In this document: positions 52,200-64,000 of the stretch, piece by piece | How positions within the stretch are numbered: position 1 is the stretch's first letter | How the letters are laid out: the number at the start of each line of letters is the position of its first letter | DNA from: Paramecium octaurelia | Lineage: Eukaryota > Ciliophora > Oligohymenophorea > Peniculida > Parameciidae | Assembly (NCBI GenBank): GCA_905182995.1 | Contig: CAJJDP010000068.1 | Coordinates: 151,722-215,721, forward strand | Direction of reading: 5' to 3' | Length of the DNA stretch: 64,000 bases | The notes under the pieces: generated by a model | The model's input: the letters and a program-made list of their open reading frames with translations, nothing else | What the model was told of the DNA's origin: nothing | Database searches by the model: none | Position numbers and translations under genes: made by a program

Positions 52200-52685
52200 A
52201 TGTTTACACCACCAAACTTTGCTGCTCATTGTGCCTTACATAAAATAACAAAAATTATGACCAGAATATTTTAGTTATATGATAAGTTAAGATTAGAAAC
52301 CACAATAGAAATCCCAAAGTCAAATTAAGTAAGAAATTTAATTTAATTATAGAAATTAAGCAAAACACTTAAGAACCTTTATCAGATGAATCTAGACGAT
52401 GAAACTCTCATCTTGGCTTTTTATTTTGTTGACTAGATCACAAAATAGCTAAGAATATTTCTTAACTTAGAAAATAGTACTGGATTACTGATTGGAGCAA
52501 TAATAATTGCTGATAAGGTTCTGAATGACCAACCAAGAAATATTGATCAGTATAAATTGGCTAGTGGACTCAAAAAAGAATAGCTTATTTATATTGAGAC
52601 TTACTTTTTGGAAACTTTGGACTACAATTTGTTTGTCTCCCAGGAAAATTTCGAAAAGTACTTTAAAAGAGTTTAAGATTATTGA
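52200..52685 (+). CDS. Cyclin (Pho80/PCL-like)
   Basis: A protein of about 150-160 residues. The core pattern fits the short Pho80-like cyclins that partner CDKs: LILAFYFVDQIT, then LLIGAIIIADKVLND and a C-terminal ETYFLETLDYNLFVS. The motif around the third cyclin helix (AxxxADKxLxD) and the L(D/E)xxL(N/D)xxLFV end are the key evidence. A 24-nt GTA...TAG stretch near 52329-52352 is a likely intron, but it keeps the frame if retained, so the length is either 153 or 161 residues. The CDK partner is unknown. Confidence 0.8.
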
Positions 52686-52784
52686 TTTAATTTTTTTACT
52701 CTTGTTTTTTCTACTTTTACAAATTTTTCATCTGAGATTTAAATTTTATATTTTATTTATCAATTATATTTATTAATATATTTA

Positions 52785-53735
52785 ATGGGTTGTCTCTTTG
52801 GCAAGAAATAATTAGTTAATCAGGAAAGTGAGATTAGTTAGGATATTTCAATAAAGCTGGACTCAAGCGCATTCAATATGCAGAATGAATTGAAATTCTT
52901 AGGTGCTAACAATATAATATTAAAGGTTATCCGTATTATTCTACATTGACAAAAAAATTGAACGAAATTGTTCATTCGAAAATAGCAGAATGGTCACAAT
53001 ATGAGAATGAACTAAATGATCACAAAAATAAATTCTAAAAATATATCCAATTGATGGATGCCATTATGGAGAATTAAGAGGTATTGTAAAATATCAATAA
53101 TTTTGATCAGGAAAATTGAAAATCTTCCTGAAGAATTTAATACAGATTTCAAACCTTGTCTTATTATTGATGTTCAGACAGGCAATTTTAAGAATCAAGG
53201 AAGTGAAACCTATTATTATGTTGTCATATCATTAGGAAACAATCAACTCAAAGAATAATAGACGAGTGTTCAAAAGAGTTCCAAATATATGGAATGGAAT
53301 GAAGTCATCATGTTTAATTTAGATGATACTAGTTTGAATAATCAGTTTAAGCTATAAATCAAACAACTTACCAAAGTTGGATCTAAAGAGTCTAAATCTG
53401 TAGGTCACAGTATCACCTTTACTTTTGAGGAATTGAAGGAGCAGATTATCAATGAGAAAACCATCAGACTCAAAGAGAAAGATGATATTATTGGAAGTTT
53501 ATAGATGAGGTACAAATTTTGTCTATGTAGATGCTAATTGATACATGACGTCAAAGATTTTGCATTATAATGGAAGAAAGAACTCAAATATAGAAGCTAA
53601 TAGATAGAAAGGATCACCCAAAAGAGTAAACTCAATGCCAATGACAACGATGTGCAATTTCAATCATTGATGTCATTTCATTCAAATAGGCAACACAATG
53701 AAACTGTGTATGATTTATAATTTGAAGTTTAATGA
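52785..53735 (+). CDS. C2-domain protein with N-terminal myristoylation motif
   Basis: The protein has 293 residues. It starts MGCLFGKK, with Gly2 and Cys3 fitting myristoylation and palmitoylation, and so membrane attachment. Residues 30-90 form a coiled coil. Residues 105-220 form a C2-like beta sandwich (CLIIDVQTG...YYYVVISLG...EWNEVIMFNL). Few of the calcium-binding Asp residues are seen, so it may bind lipid or protein rather than calcium. The C-terminus is basic and helical. Introns are 52903-52925, 53086-53110 and 53510-53530. The start is fixed by the MGC motif, and the exon sum is a multiple of three. Confidence 0.75.
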
Positions 53736-54190
53736 TATATTTGCACAATATTTTACATCCTTCTAGATATATATAGACATCTTTTATAAATGAGTATTCA
53801 CTTTTGCAGACTTACTTTGATTCAATCATTGATAGTCTGAAAATTTATAAGCAAGCTATTATTTCTTACTATTTATTTACCTTCATCTCCTTTGATTAAA
53901 ATTGCTCAATTATTTTGAATTACCCGAATATTACTAGTTTGTTTTGGTTGATTAATTTATTCATATTACTAGCTTATCAGTAAAGTAATTAACATTAGAT
54001 ATTTAACTTTATAGAGAATAAATATGATGAGGAAATTACATAAAAAAATTAAAAATGTCATTTTCATGTGTACAGTATTTCAGTTCTAGAGTGTTTTCTT
54101 AAATAATTATTCAAATTTTACAGTAATTATAGAAGCTCCGATGAATTATTTACAATTATAATAAAATTCTCTAAAAGTACCAATTACCTG
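53736..54190. other. Stretch upstream of the first LRR gene
   Basis: About 455 bp. A plus-strand frame is open across about 53795-54190 and enters the LRR gene in phase, with a hydrophobic run (LFWLINLFILLAY). It could be an upstream exon, but no ATG or intron arrangement is convincing. Confidence 0.35.
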
Positions 54191-57100
54191 ATGAATTAGA
54201 CCAATTCTAAGTTAGAAAAACAAATGATATCTACTAAACAATAATGTCTACTTCCAAGTCTGTATTGTGATTACAGTGCAAGGAAAAAATAAAAATTAAA
54301 GACCTATTTCCTCTAAGAGAAATGTTCTTCAATAAGTCCTAATAAGCAGACTATCAAGACATAGAGAGATCTGACTAAGCAAATGGATTCTGAAAGGAAT
54401 TCAGAACTCTATTCATTTGATGATGAAGTTAGCAGATCTGCTCGATTTTAGAGAAAATCAAGAGTGCATCAACGAAATAAAATCCTTAATCAGCCAATTC
54501 TAAACAAAAAAAAACCTTTGCTAACAGATACTCAAATTGAAACAGAAACTCCTTACTTCAAAGATAAGGAATCATCTTTTAGTTAGTCTAATGATGAAAA
54601 TGAGGAGAGGAATGAAAATAAAATTGATTTAAGACTTGAAGGAGAGACTGGAAAGGCCTTGAAGTAGATAAGTCACAAAATAAGTAAATGTATGTTATCA
54701 TTTATTCAGATCAAGAATTAAACAACTCATTTTATCATTTTATCAAAAAATCGGAAAAGATGAAAGATTTGATTTTAAATTTCCAGCAAAAGGATAATTT
54801 GAGTCCAATCCATTATTATTGCTTAAATGATAGTATATTTCCGAAAAGAATCGAACTGAGTAAGCAAGATGTGAAAGAAATCAATTTATCAGATTTGGGA
54901 TTAACCCCAAAATATATTCCATTGATTAGAAATTTATTAAGTTAAAAACGAGACAAAAATATCAAATCAGTTGATATCAGTCAAAACAAAATTAATGAAT
55001 GGTCGTTAAAGTTGTTAATTGATGTTTTCCCCTTAAAGGTCAAAACCATTAATTTATCTCTTAATTAATTAAACCGTCGAGGAGCAGTACTTCTGTCTGA
55101 ACATCTGAATAAATTTGAAAAGTATAATACAATTATTACTCAGTCTGAGGAACTTGAATTTAAAAGGAAATCAAATAGGGGATATGGGAACTGCAACAAT
55201 ATTAGAGGCATTAAAACCAAGTTTGAAAATCAAAAAATTAAATTTATCAGACAATGCAATTTCTGATTTGATTTCCAATGAATTAAAAGAGTTTATTCTT
55301 AAAAACTAGGCCTTATAAGTCTTAAGTCTAAACTGGAATTAATTAGGACCTATTGCTGGATTGTTTATTGCAAAGGGATTGAATTCCAATAAATCAATTA
55401 AGGTAGTAGATTTAAGTTATAATAAAATCGGATAGAGTGATAATAATTATGAATGTATCAAAGAATGGTGTTCATTGTTGAGTAACACCTATACAGAATT
55501 GATTCATCTGGATCTGTCTTATAATTAATTTAATTAGAAATAGCTCTAATTAATTAATTATTCAATTCTTAAGAACTCACGTTTATATGGATTGCATGTT
55601 GAAGGAAATAAATGTTTGGCTCATGTTGATCCTCTGGGATTCATACAATTCCCTTAGTAAATCAAAGGAAAATAGAGTATGCAACCTAAACATTAAAATA
55701 TCGATGGAGTTAACTTCATTCCAATGCTAAATGAGAATGAAAATGGATCTGACTGTTGTTGGATATGTCAAGGTTGGATGGAGTATCATTTTGTTTATGA
55801 GCCTGAACCTGAAGAATCTCAAACTGATTCTATATACTTGCACTTAGATTTCTTAGAGTAAAAGCATATGAGTATTTTAGTTTCAAACCCATATCGATGA
55901 CAACAAGTAAAGAATTATGGAAATAATTAAGCAATAAATTCAACAGTACTACGGTTTTGGAAGATCTAACGACAGGAGAGATAATTCATTAACTAAAGCA
56001 CGCTTTTAGTGCTGGTAAGATAATTACAATGACTGCCATAAATGATGCTTACACTGAAGATATCAAGACGAAGGATGATATGAAATCAATATTATCAGAG
56101 TTGAATTCAAAGTTCTTCTTCACTTCTTATTAGATGTGTCCTCCCAATTAAAAAATACTGTATTTTTTTTCGAATCCCACTGGAAAAGGAATATTTATAA
56201 ATCCAAGATTTCCAACAATATCATTAAGATCTGCAGAGAATATTGAATTGATTATGGATAAAGAGAAAGTATTCTTTTACCCTGATGGATCTCAGATCTC
56301 CTTATCTCATGTAGATTAAGTGAATTATTTTCAAACTAAATAAATGTTTGTAATTGATTAGAAGAATTAGTTCAAACCTCTAGTGAAGGTAATACCTAGA
56401 TGTTTAGAGAATAAATACTTTTTAAAAAGATTCGCAGTTGATGCATCCAAACAAAAATCAAATTTGATTTATTGGTAGAAGGATCAATCAGCCTTTAGAT
56501 CATATTAAGGAGACACTGAAGATATTTTGGATGAGTGCTTTCAATTTGACTGGAATTGTATGGGCATTTAGCATTTTCTGAAAAGTTAATAGGAATTAGA
56601 AAGAGTAGTTGAGATTATGAGATTCCATTACGCAAAGATGAAAGACATCTATAAGTATTATTCAAGTTTCGGATACAATGCTAATAGACAACAGAATGGT
56701 TATCAAGTTGAAACATTTAATATACCTCTTGATTTGATATATGATCTCACCCAAGAATTGTTACCTCAAGGCATACAGATTGAGGAGGTATAATCTCAAG
56801 TGAACTAAATTAAATACAATTGCGATGCAAAATATATTTATAATCCAGAGAATGGCTTTGTTAGATATTAGTTTATGGAATTCATATTTAGAATAGCTCT
56901 ACTGGTGACTAAGTAAAAATGGAAACCAAGACTGATTGTGGATGAAGTTTATCGAGTGTTCTAAGTATTAGCAGAAAGATTTGCAGCATTTGATAACCAA
57001 TAGTAATGGAGAGAAGAACGTTTATGGACAAAAGAGTGTGGCAATCTAATTTATATAAAATAAGGCTTTATTCAGAGATTACATGATTATGTGGCATGCA

Positions 57101-57826
57101 TTCAAAATAAGAAATGGACTTTCAAATTAAAGTGGATAGCATTGACCGAGTTCCTAGACTTTTGCAATTAAATGGGGTTTCAATCATTCCTCAGTGAAAC
57201 TCAATTAAAAATCATTTACAATATGGCAATGTAAACTCATTAGGATGAATTGACTCAAGATAGACATTTAAGGATGTCTACTGTTGAGTTCACAGAGGCT
57301 TTGGCTAGAATAGCAGAATATATTAGTCCAGATGAAGGTGAAGTCAATAGTGCATCTACTAGCAGGTTGGTACTTCCTTTGCATATCAAATTAGAAAACT
57401 TGTTAACACATATTTTTAATACGTTGAGGACTCTTAAGTATTTATATTTACATATAAAGAGTGAATAACTTCGAGAGTTTTAGTATATACTTTAGCTAGA
57501 ATCCGAATCCAATTTTACAGAGGGGCAATTGGGTCCAATAGGATTACTATGAATGTACAACCCAAGAGTTGAGGATTTACAATACTCTATCCTATTTGAG
57601 TAACACTTTAATTTATACTACTAGGAATGTTTAAGACCCCGTATTTGCATCCGAATTACAGATAATTCTTGGAAATTCCTTTCCAATTGGTTTAAGGCCA
57701 GAAATAAAAGAGAAATGTGGTGGAGAGATAGATGACTCAAAAGTAGAAACTCTTGAAGTTGAAGGCTACATTATAATTACTGTGATTGTCATTTTGATAT
57801 GTTAATTAATAATTATAAACTAATGA
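54191..57826 (+). CDS. Leucine-rich-repeat protein, first of a tandem pair
   Basis: The protein has 1,182 residues from ATG 54191. A Ser-rich N-terminus leads into about eight LRRs of the ribonuclease-inhibitor type (LNLKGNQIGDMG, LNLSDNAISD, LSLNWNQLGP, VDLSYNKIG) over residues 200-430. A block with CCWICQGWMEY follows, then a long section of unknown fold shared with the neighbour gene (MCPP...KILYFFSNP, GDTEDILDECF). A helical C-terminus may contain calmodulin-like helices (MSTVEFTEALARIA). Four introns are 54690-54709, 55122-55143, 55858-55880 and 57438-57459. Stop TGA 57824-57826 overlaps the ATG of the next gene. The true start may be further upstream. A structural or scaffold role is likely; no enzyme motif is seen. 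Confidence 0.78.
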
Positions 57827-60800
57827 AAAATAGTCTTGAGAGATCTAAATGTTCATTGCCTCGATTAAAAGATTACTCAAAGGAGAAAGCAGAAAAACTT
57901 AAATCATTTTTTAGATCCAATCGAAGCATATCAGAAAACAAGATTATTCAAAGTAAACTAAAAACATAGAAATTGCTGTATAATGATGAATTTTCTGATG
58001 ATCACGGTCTCATGGCATATTACATGAAAAGCAGTGAGAAATTGATTGGAATGCGACAGATGATAGACAGCACTTCATTATAACCAGGTTAAGGAGAAAG
58101 CAAAAAGAAGAATTTTCCTTTGGGTCTCTTGTAACACAGTTCTTCACTTTTAAAATAAATAAAAACAGAGACTGAAGCAGAGCAATTCAGGGAATAAGAT
58201 ACTAAGGATTAGAACGAGATGGAGAGTTTGTCATTTTAATAGGAATTAAGCCAAAACGAGGATCCAGACTATGATGTGTTGAGTGAAGAGAGCAGTAGTG
58301 ATGAGCCAAAAAGATTCGATGGAGTTGAGTTACAATAAGAAATCAAGAAGATATAACATAAACTACGTAAAGAATCATATTTTACATAAATAGATCAAGA
58401 AATAGATTAATCCTATTTCTACTTCATCAAACGACAGGATAGATTAAGAGATTTGGCCATCAATTTCAATAAAAAAAATGTAGATCCTATTAATTTTTAT
58501 TGTCTCAATGATAATATATTTCCGAAACGAATAGATCTATCGAATTGCCTGATCAACAATAAGGAAATGCACTTTTCAGATCTCGGGTTGACTGAGAAAT
58601 ACTTCCCATTGATAAAAAACCTATTGCAATCAGTTAAAAGTAAAGCAGTAAAACAACTGTTCTTATGTAATAATCAATTGGATGATAAGTCCCTGTTGTA
58701 TTTGATTGAGGGATTTCCCATTGCATTAAAGGAAATCAACTTGGGCAACAATGTATTGGGCAGAAGAGGAGCAGGCATCATTGTAAGTCATATCTCAAAA
58801 TTTCTGAATTTAAAATCATTGAATCTCTAAAATAATTTATTAGGAGATAAAGGCGTGACCCTCTTACTAGGTAGCATTCAAAGGAATATGACTATCATCA
58901 AACTAAATTTGTCAGAAAATTAAATTACTGATTCATGCTCCACTGTCTTCTATCAGTTTTTGTTGTAGAATAATTTTATTGAAAATCTAGTGTTGAATTG
59001 GAATCAATTGGGTCCGACCACTGGAACTATGATAGCAAAAGGTTTACAATAAAATAGGTCAGTAAAAGTCTTAGATCTAAGTTACAATCACTTGGGATAG
59101 AATGAAAGAAGCAATTGCATCCAATGTTGGTGTGAAACTATTACCAACTCACAATTCTCGTTAGTCCATTTGGATATCTCGTATAACTAATTGAGTGAAA
59201 AGCAGTTAAGGTAATTCAGCCAGGCCTTGCTAAAAAATAACAGCTTGTATGGCTTGCATATTGAAGGCAACAAGTGCTCAGCTAAGGTGGATCCTTATGG
59301 ATTCATCCAATTTATAAATGATACCGAAGAATTCAAAGTAGTATAATAAAAAAAAAATGTTATAGATGGAGTCAACTACATTCCAATATAGGGGGATAAT
59401 TTATTTGGGAATGATTGCTGTTGGATTTGCTAAGGGTGGATGGAGTATCGGTTCCAATTCAATCCAGAGAACGATAGCAATCAGGATCCAATATTCATCC
59501 ATCTTGATTTTCTAGAGTAATAGTATGATTAACTATTAGTTATTAGCCAATTCCTATGACCTCCAGTTATGAATTAAGACAATAATTGATTGAAGCATCA
59601 AAGAGGAAAAGCAGTTACCTAGATCTTACTACGGGAGAGATTATACATCAATTGAAATAGCTGGTCAACAATGAAAAGAGGATAACGTTGGCTGCAATAA
59701 CAGAAGCCTATACTGAGGAGACCAGTAAAAAGAGCGAAGAAATCACCAAATAAATGATATAAGAGTTGAGCAGGTTCTACTATACCACTTATCAAATGTG
59801 TCCTCCAAAGAAGAAGATATTGTATTTCTTTTCCAATCCTATTCGAGAAGAATACTTTATTGATCCCAGAGTGATGACCATGCCAGCTCCATTAGATAAT
59901 TTAATACTCCAGGGCAAAGACCCTAAGCACTCTATTCACATATTTCAAGATGGAACAAAATTGGCTTTTAGGAAGATCTAATATGTTAATTACATCTATT
60001 CGAGATAGGAATACATAATCGATGACAAGGATAATTATAAGCCCTTGATTAAAGTATTCCCCAGATCATCATAGAAGAAATATGTATTGAGGAGATTTGC
60101 TAATTGTTTAGTCAGAAAACAGGCTCATCTCATTAAATGGAATAAGGAAGATTCCATCTTCAGACCGTTCATTGGAGACACTGAAGAATTATTAAATGAG
60201 TGTTTCGAATAGGACTGGAATAGTAGCAAAATCAGTAGATTTGTTAAAAGCGAGTATGAAAGACTAAAATTAAAAGAATATTTCAGATCTAGCTATTAAC
60301 TTCTGAAAGATGTCTACAAATTTTATTCGAGTTTGGGCTATCAACCTCCCAACTTTGATGTTTTCTGTATTTAGATTCCTTAATACATGAAACTAATCAA
60401 TAAATTAGCCATTATTGACGGGGATTTGTTGAAATAACAGGATGTTGATATCGACATAGTTTCACTAAAAAACAATACCGATCCTAAGTTTATTTACAAT
60501 CCTGAAAAAGCATTAGTAAGGTACCAGTTTTTGGAAATGTTCTTCAGAATTGCCAATGACAAATATGTCAGAAATGATATTTATAAGAGTTATGCTGATG
60601 CTCTCTTTAGATTACTCAAGGAATTCAAGGAATAATATGAATACTTTGACTAAATATAAGATTGGAGAACTTAAAGACTGTGGACACGAGAATGCGATCA
60701 TTTGTTATAAATTAAAATGCCCTTTGTAAAAAAACTCTATGATTATGTCACTGATATTGCTAATAGAAAGTGGTATTTCAAATTAAAATGGATTTCAATC

Positions 60801-61516
60801 AGGGAATTCAAGGAGTTCTGCAGATAATTCAATCTTCATGAATATTTATCAGAGAAACAATAGGTCATCATCTATAATTTCTCAATGATGACTCAAGTTG
60901 ATGAATTGACATTAGACAGAAATATCAGAATGACTTTTATTGAATTTGTTGAAGCATTAGGAAGGATAGCTGAAAGGATTAGTGCTGCACCTATCACTGA
61001 TGCGGCTGATAATTACACTCTTTTATAGAGATAACTGTTGCCCTTGCATATTAAGTTAGAAACTTTGTTGACTTACTTGTACTACTAGATGAAGTCAAAA
61101 GATATAGAGTTCGAGCAGTTTTGTGACTTATTTGTATACTTCAAACCGGATTAATCACCCAAGATTAGTATGCCTAAAGTTGATAAAACCAAGAAACCAG
61201 AAAAAGACCATGACTATCACAATGTAATTACTTCACTTACTCTTTATAATGCAGTCTCGTATTTAAGTACTCTATTAAATTAGTTTAAGATTAGAATAAG
61301 CAGCCCTATTTGCATCCAAAATATAAACAGTTTTTAAAACAAAACATAATCCAAGCAGCTCCTGTCCGCCCTTTCTAACATCTTTTTTAAAGCGATAAGA
61401 TACGAAAACCAAGAATTATTATAGATCCTTAAAATTTGGAATTAAGATCAAATCTTTAATAATTGAATAAATAATAAAGTCCAAATATGTAAACTACTCT
61501 CTCTTAAAATGCATGA
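57823..61516 (+). CDS. Leucine-rich-repeat protein, second of a tandem pair
   Basis: The protein has 1,215 residues and is a clear paralog of the preceding gene over almost its full length. The LRR array (LFLCNNQLDDKS, LNLQNNLLGDKG, LNLSENQITD, LVLNWNQLGP, LDLSYNHLGQ), CCWICQGWMEY, MCPPKKKILYFFSNP, GDTEELLNECF and a helical end with FIEFVEALGRIAE all correspond. The C-terminal tail differs (HPKYKQFL). Introns are 59517-59539, at the same codon as in the paralog, and 61267-61289. The start ATG 57823-57825 overlaps the stop of the first copy, so an unrecognised intron or upstream start is possible. An acidic Glu/Ser section (residues 110-170) precedes the repeats. Confidence 0.82.
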
Positions 61517-61608
61517 TTATATATTGTAATTTTATATATAAACATCCATCAAAAGATAAAAAAACAAAGAAAAAACATGTTTGTGCTATGTAATAATTTA
61601 AACTCAAT

Positions 61609-62301
61609 TCAGATGTGGACATTATCTCTATTTTAACTCTTGGCATACTTTTTCAATTCCTCCCTTATGAATTCTTTGTTAACACTATTTGGAATCTGTG
61701 GCAAATGCTTTCTAATTTCATCATATTTCTAAATTAATTCAAGTGAAATATCATAATTGGTTTGCACTAGAATGTAAGCAATTGATTTTAGATGTTTCAG
61801 AGAGTAAAACAAATCGCCAAAGTATCCTTCCAATTCTTCTGGATCTTCCAATTATTTCACACTGCTTTCAATGTTGTGATTTAATTGGCGCAATTAAGAA
61901 TTCTCATCTGAATATCTCTCTAATGTAGAGGATGGGACATTCATCAATACATATATGTGCTATTGCTTTAAGCCAAGACTCTCCAATTGTTTAAGCAAAT
62001 TGTATTCTTAGAAATAGTAATAGCGTATGTCTTTCTTAAATGAAATCACTAGCAATTAATCAATCTATTTGATGCTTGCCAATTTGAGTGGATTGGATGT
62101 TGTTTGGACAATCTATCCTACCTCCTAAGATTTTTAAAGATGCTGATCTATATAGATAGATGCAGGACCATATTAAGCTATGATTATGGCTTAGCTTTGA
62201 CTTAATACGTCACTGGGCAATTTAATTTCAAGAAATGAGAAACTTATTTGTTCCTAATCTTCTTGTTATTCGTGTTATTGTATGTCTTCAAATTATTACA
62301 T
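61609..62301 (-). CDS. Unknown 230-residue protein
   Basis: An intron-free frame from ATG 62301 to TGA 61609. Gln/Glu-rich start, then a likely alpha/beta core (SFSFLEIKLPSDVL, AIIIAQYGPASIYI, LLVISFKKDIRYYYF) and a helical C-terminal half ending in a basic tail. No signal peptide, membrane helix or catalytic motif. The alternating hydrophobic strands suggest a compact cytosolic domain, but I do not recognise the family. It is convergent with the LRR gene, about 90 bp away, and lies 190 bp from the CK1-like gene upstream. Confidence 0.65.
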
Positions 62302-62489
62302 AATATTAATAAATTTATGATAAAATAAAGTAATCCTAATATTAGTAATTGAATTCTCTATTTACATACAGAAAAGATGATAAAATATCAGTACATAGAA
62401 TATTTATTAATTGATGGGTAAGTTATAGTAGTATTATTGGAAATAGTTAGAATTTAAAAATATATAGATAGATACAAAATTGATGATGG

Positions 62490-63884
62490 TCAACTTTTTA
62501 GTTTTATTAAATCAAACATATTTGGGAGTTGAAGCATTTTTGTGCTAACACTCTCAAATTATTTGTCTTCTTCATCAGAAATACATAAGGATGAGATTTA
62601 CCTATAGAACTCTCGTTTTATTGAAGATCTCTCCAATTCAGTTTGTACTTCTTGAATCCCCTCCAGATTTTGAGGTTGATGAATAACAATTTTAGTTTAA
62701 GTTTGGTTTTGATTAGTCGAGTCCTTTTGGGGTTACTGCATTTGTTGTTGACTTGTTTGTTATGAATTCATCTTTTTGATCTAGGATGTTTTAAATTTAT
62801 AATGTTACCCAATCGTATTAGAAATCTTTTTCATTGACACTCAATTGCTGAAGCAAATTTCTAAAGAGTTTCTTTAGGAATTCGTAATCACCCAAGGGGT
62901 ATTGTTATACATTGGTCATTCTGATAAACTAAAAATATTGGAGTATTTCTATTGGCATATCTTTACAATATTTTTCTGGAATCATTCTCAGTTTTTGCTC
63001 TTCCATCTTTTTAATTTTTGATCCATGCTCTTTGACTTTAAACAAGTCTCCCTTCTTGAGGAAATACATCAATATGAATCCTAGGGATTCCAGGTCATCC
63101 TTTGGGGAGGCAGCTATAGATCAAAAGGGATGTGTATACTTAAACCTAAATGCTGATTTAGACTGGAGTATTTGGTTAATTTGTTGAGATTAGAAAATTT
63201 GGATGCATATCCTATGAATTTACCATTCTTGTGTTTGTATTTGGTAGAATGTTAGAAATCAATCAGTACCAAATCATTTTTGCCAAGTTGAGTTAATATT
63301 TTTTTGGGTCTGAGATTGCAATGAACAATTGATTGATTGTGGAGTTTTTCGAGAATGTTTAACTAAATATGGGATTTTGCAATTTACAATTTGTATAGCA
63401 ATCATACAAATGGTTGGTAATGTGAATTCATAATTGACAAATTAGAAGCATAGTTTAAGACTTGGTCCATATCTGTCAAATACTTAGTAATAGTAATTGG
63501 TATTCTGAAGACGAACGTCTCCTGAAATCTGGAGAGTTGGCATGTAGGGAACTGAAAACATTATTAGTTAAAAACTCACCATTAGCCAACTTTTTAAGGA
63601 GCTTTTCTTCCTCTTGTAAACTGTCGATGTTTGTGTTTGCCTATCAGGTAAATGAACTAACAATAAAATTTAAAGAATTATTTACATTACCAATCTCACT
63701 ATGAAGTAGTTACCTGGCTGAGCTTGATTGAGGGCTGCGAATATAAAAGTATAAATGTATAAAGAGTACCCAAATACCAGTTATGTTTCTTGCCTCTGTA
63801 GATGCAGGTTTTCAATACGTAATGCTGGCCAACAACGATGAGGTTCTATTTTTGATAGCTGTCCTTTGATTTAGTTTCACTCAT
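62490..63884 (-). CDS. Casein-kinase-1-like pseudokinase
   Basis: About 398 residues. The fold follows CK1: YFIVR in the N-lobe, YQVFDRYGPSL where CK1 has its hinge and GPSL, then the catalytic loop, the DDLESLGFILMYFLKKG motif that is diagnostic of CK1, and a Gln-rich tail. The catalytic loop reads HCNLRPKK, not HRDIKPDN, and the metal motif reads DFQ, not DFG, so both the catalytic Asp and the loop Gly are lost. It should not phosphorylate by the usual mechanism and is best called a pseudokinase. Introns are 63735-63769, 63552-63579, 63363-63387, 63114-63145 and 62781-62808. One further removal near 63645-63695 is needed but its edges are uncertain (a 17-nt or a 50-nt piece). Confidence 0.75.
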
Positions 63885-63898
63885 TAATAATAAATATA

Positions 63899-64000
63899 AT
63901 GAAAAGTCTGTAGGATATTCATAAAAAGAATCAGCAACAGAGGGCCACCTTCACTCTCATGAACCAAATGAATAATCGAGCCTAAATGGGATGGTTCACT
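63899..64000 (+). CDS. Start of a divergent gene, cut by the window edge
   Basis: ATG at 63899-63901 opens a frame of 34 codons to the edge, rich in Gln, Asn and Met (MKSLQDIHKKNQQQ). It lies 14 bp from the opposite ATG of the CK1-like gene. It is too short to assign. Confidence 0.5.

Noticed and set aside
57823-57826. Translational coupling of an operon-like gene pair
   Set aside because: The genome is clearly eukaryotic, with spliceosomal introns; mis-set gene ends are more likely than bacterial-type coupling.

Overview
This window looks like ciliate macronuclear DNA, most likely from Paramecium. In every convincing gene TAA and TAG fall inside conserved protein sequence at positions that suit glutamine, and only TGA ends reading frames. 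The DNA is very AT-rich. Genes are packed tightly, with neighbours often 30-150 bp apart on either strand. Almost all introns are 20-35 nt, usually GTA...TAG. A trichocyst matrix protein gene at 24.3 kb also fits this genus. Standard-code gene calls would break nearly every gene here, so all coordinates below were read with the ciliate code (TAA/TAG = Gln) and with the small introns removed. For most multi-exon genes I checked that the intron lengths restore one frame from start to stop.

Layout. 0-5.8 kb: end of a MORN-repeat protein (+), a histidine phosphatase (-), a large SFI1-like coiled-coil protein (-) and a divergent coiled-coil gene (+). 5.9-23 kb: a cluster of related protein kinases with Gln-rich coiled-coil tails. 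Two look intact (10.7-12.8 kb + and 20.5-23.0 kb -). At least three are broken or partial (5.9-8.3, 9.2-10.6 and 19.4-20.3 kb). A casein kinase 2 alpha gene (15.9-17.0 kb) sits among them. This part contains two single-N joins (15270 and 18401), each flanked by about 1.3 kb of apparently perfect direct duplication. These are almost certainly unmerged contig ends, so two genes appear twice. 23-26.9 kb: a poorly resolved stretch, the trichocyst matrix protein gene and an eroded ORF. 26.9-33.7 kb: one very large four-domain voltage-gated cation channel. 33.7-38.6 kb: MAK16 (ribosome biogenesis) and TAF1 (TFIID) on the minus strand. 39.1-44.4 kb: a 1,697-residue multipass membrane protein with a PAS-like segment. 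44.6-45.3 kb: a small HMG-like basic protein. 45.6-51.9 kb: two tandem six-TM cyclic-nucleotide-domain potassium channels. 52.2-53.7 kb: a cyclin and a C2-domain protein with a likely myristoylation site. 54.2-61.5 kb: two tandem paralogous LRR proteins of about 1,200 residues whose frames overlap by 4 bp. 61.6-64 kb: an unknown 230-residue protein, a casein-kinase-1-like pseudokinase and the start of a divergent gene.

These are independent eukaryotic genes, not an operon or a defence or mobile system. Several share a theme of membrane excitability and ciliate cortex biology (calcium-channel-like and potassium channels, trichocyst protein, C2 protein). Clear local duplication (kinases, K channels, LRR proteins) sits next to single-copy housekeeping genes. 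The most unusual points are the assembly duplications, an apparently perfect 180-bp inverted repeat between two damaged kinase copies, a zinc-knuckle motif behind the cyclic-nucleotide domain in both K channels, an all-aspartate pore signature in the large channel, and a CK1 relative that has lost its catalytic motifs. I recognised no tRNA, rRNA, CRISPR or transposon.
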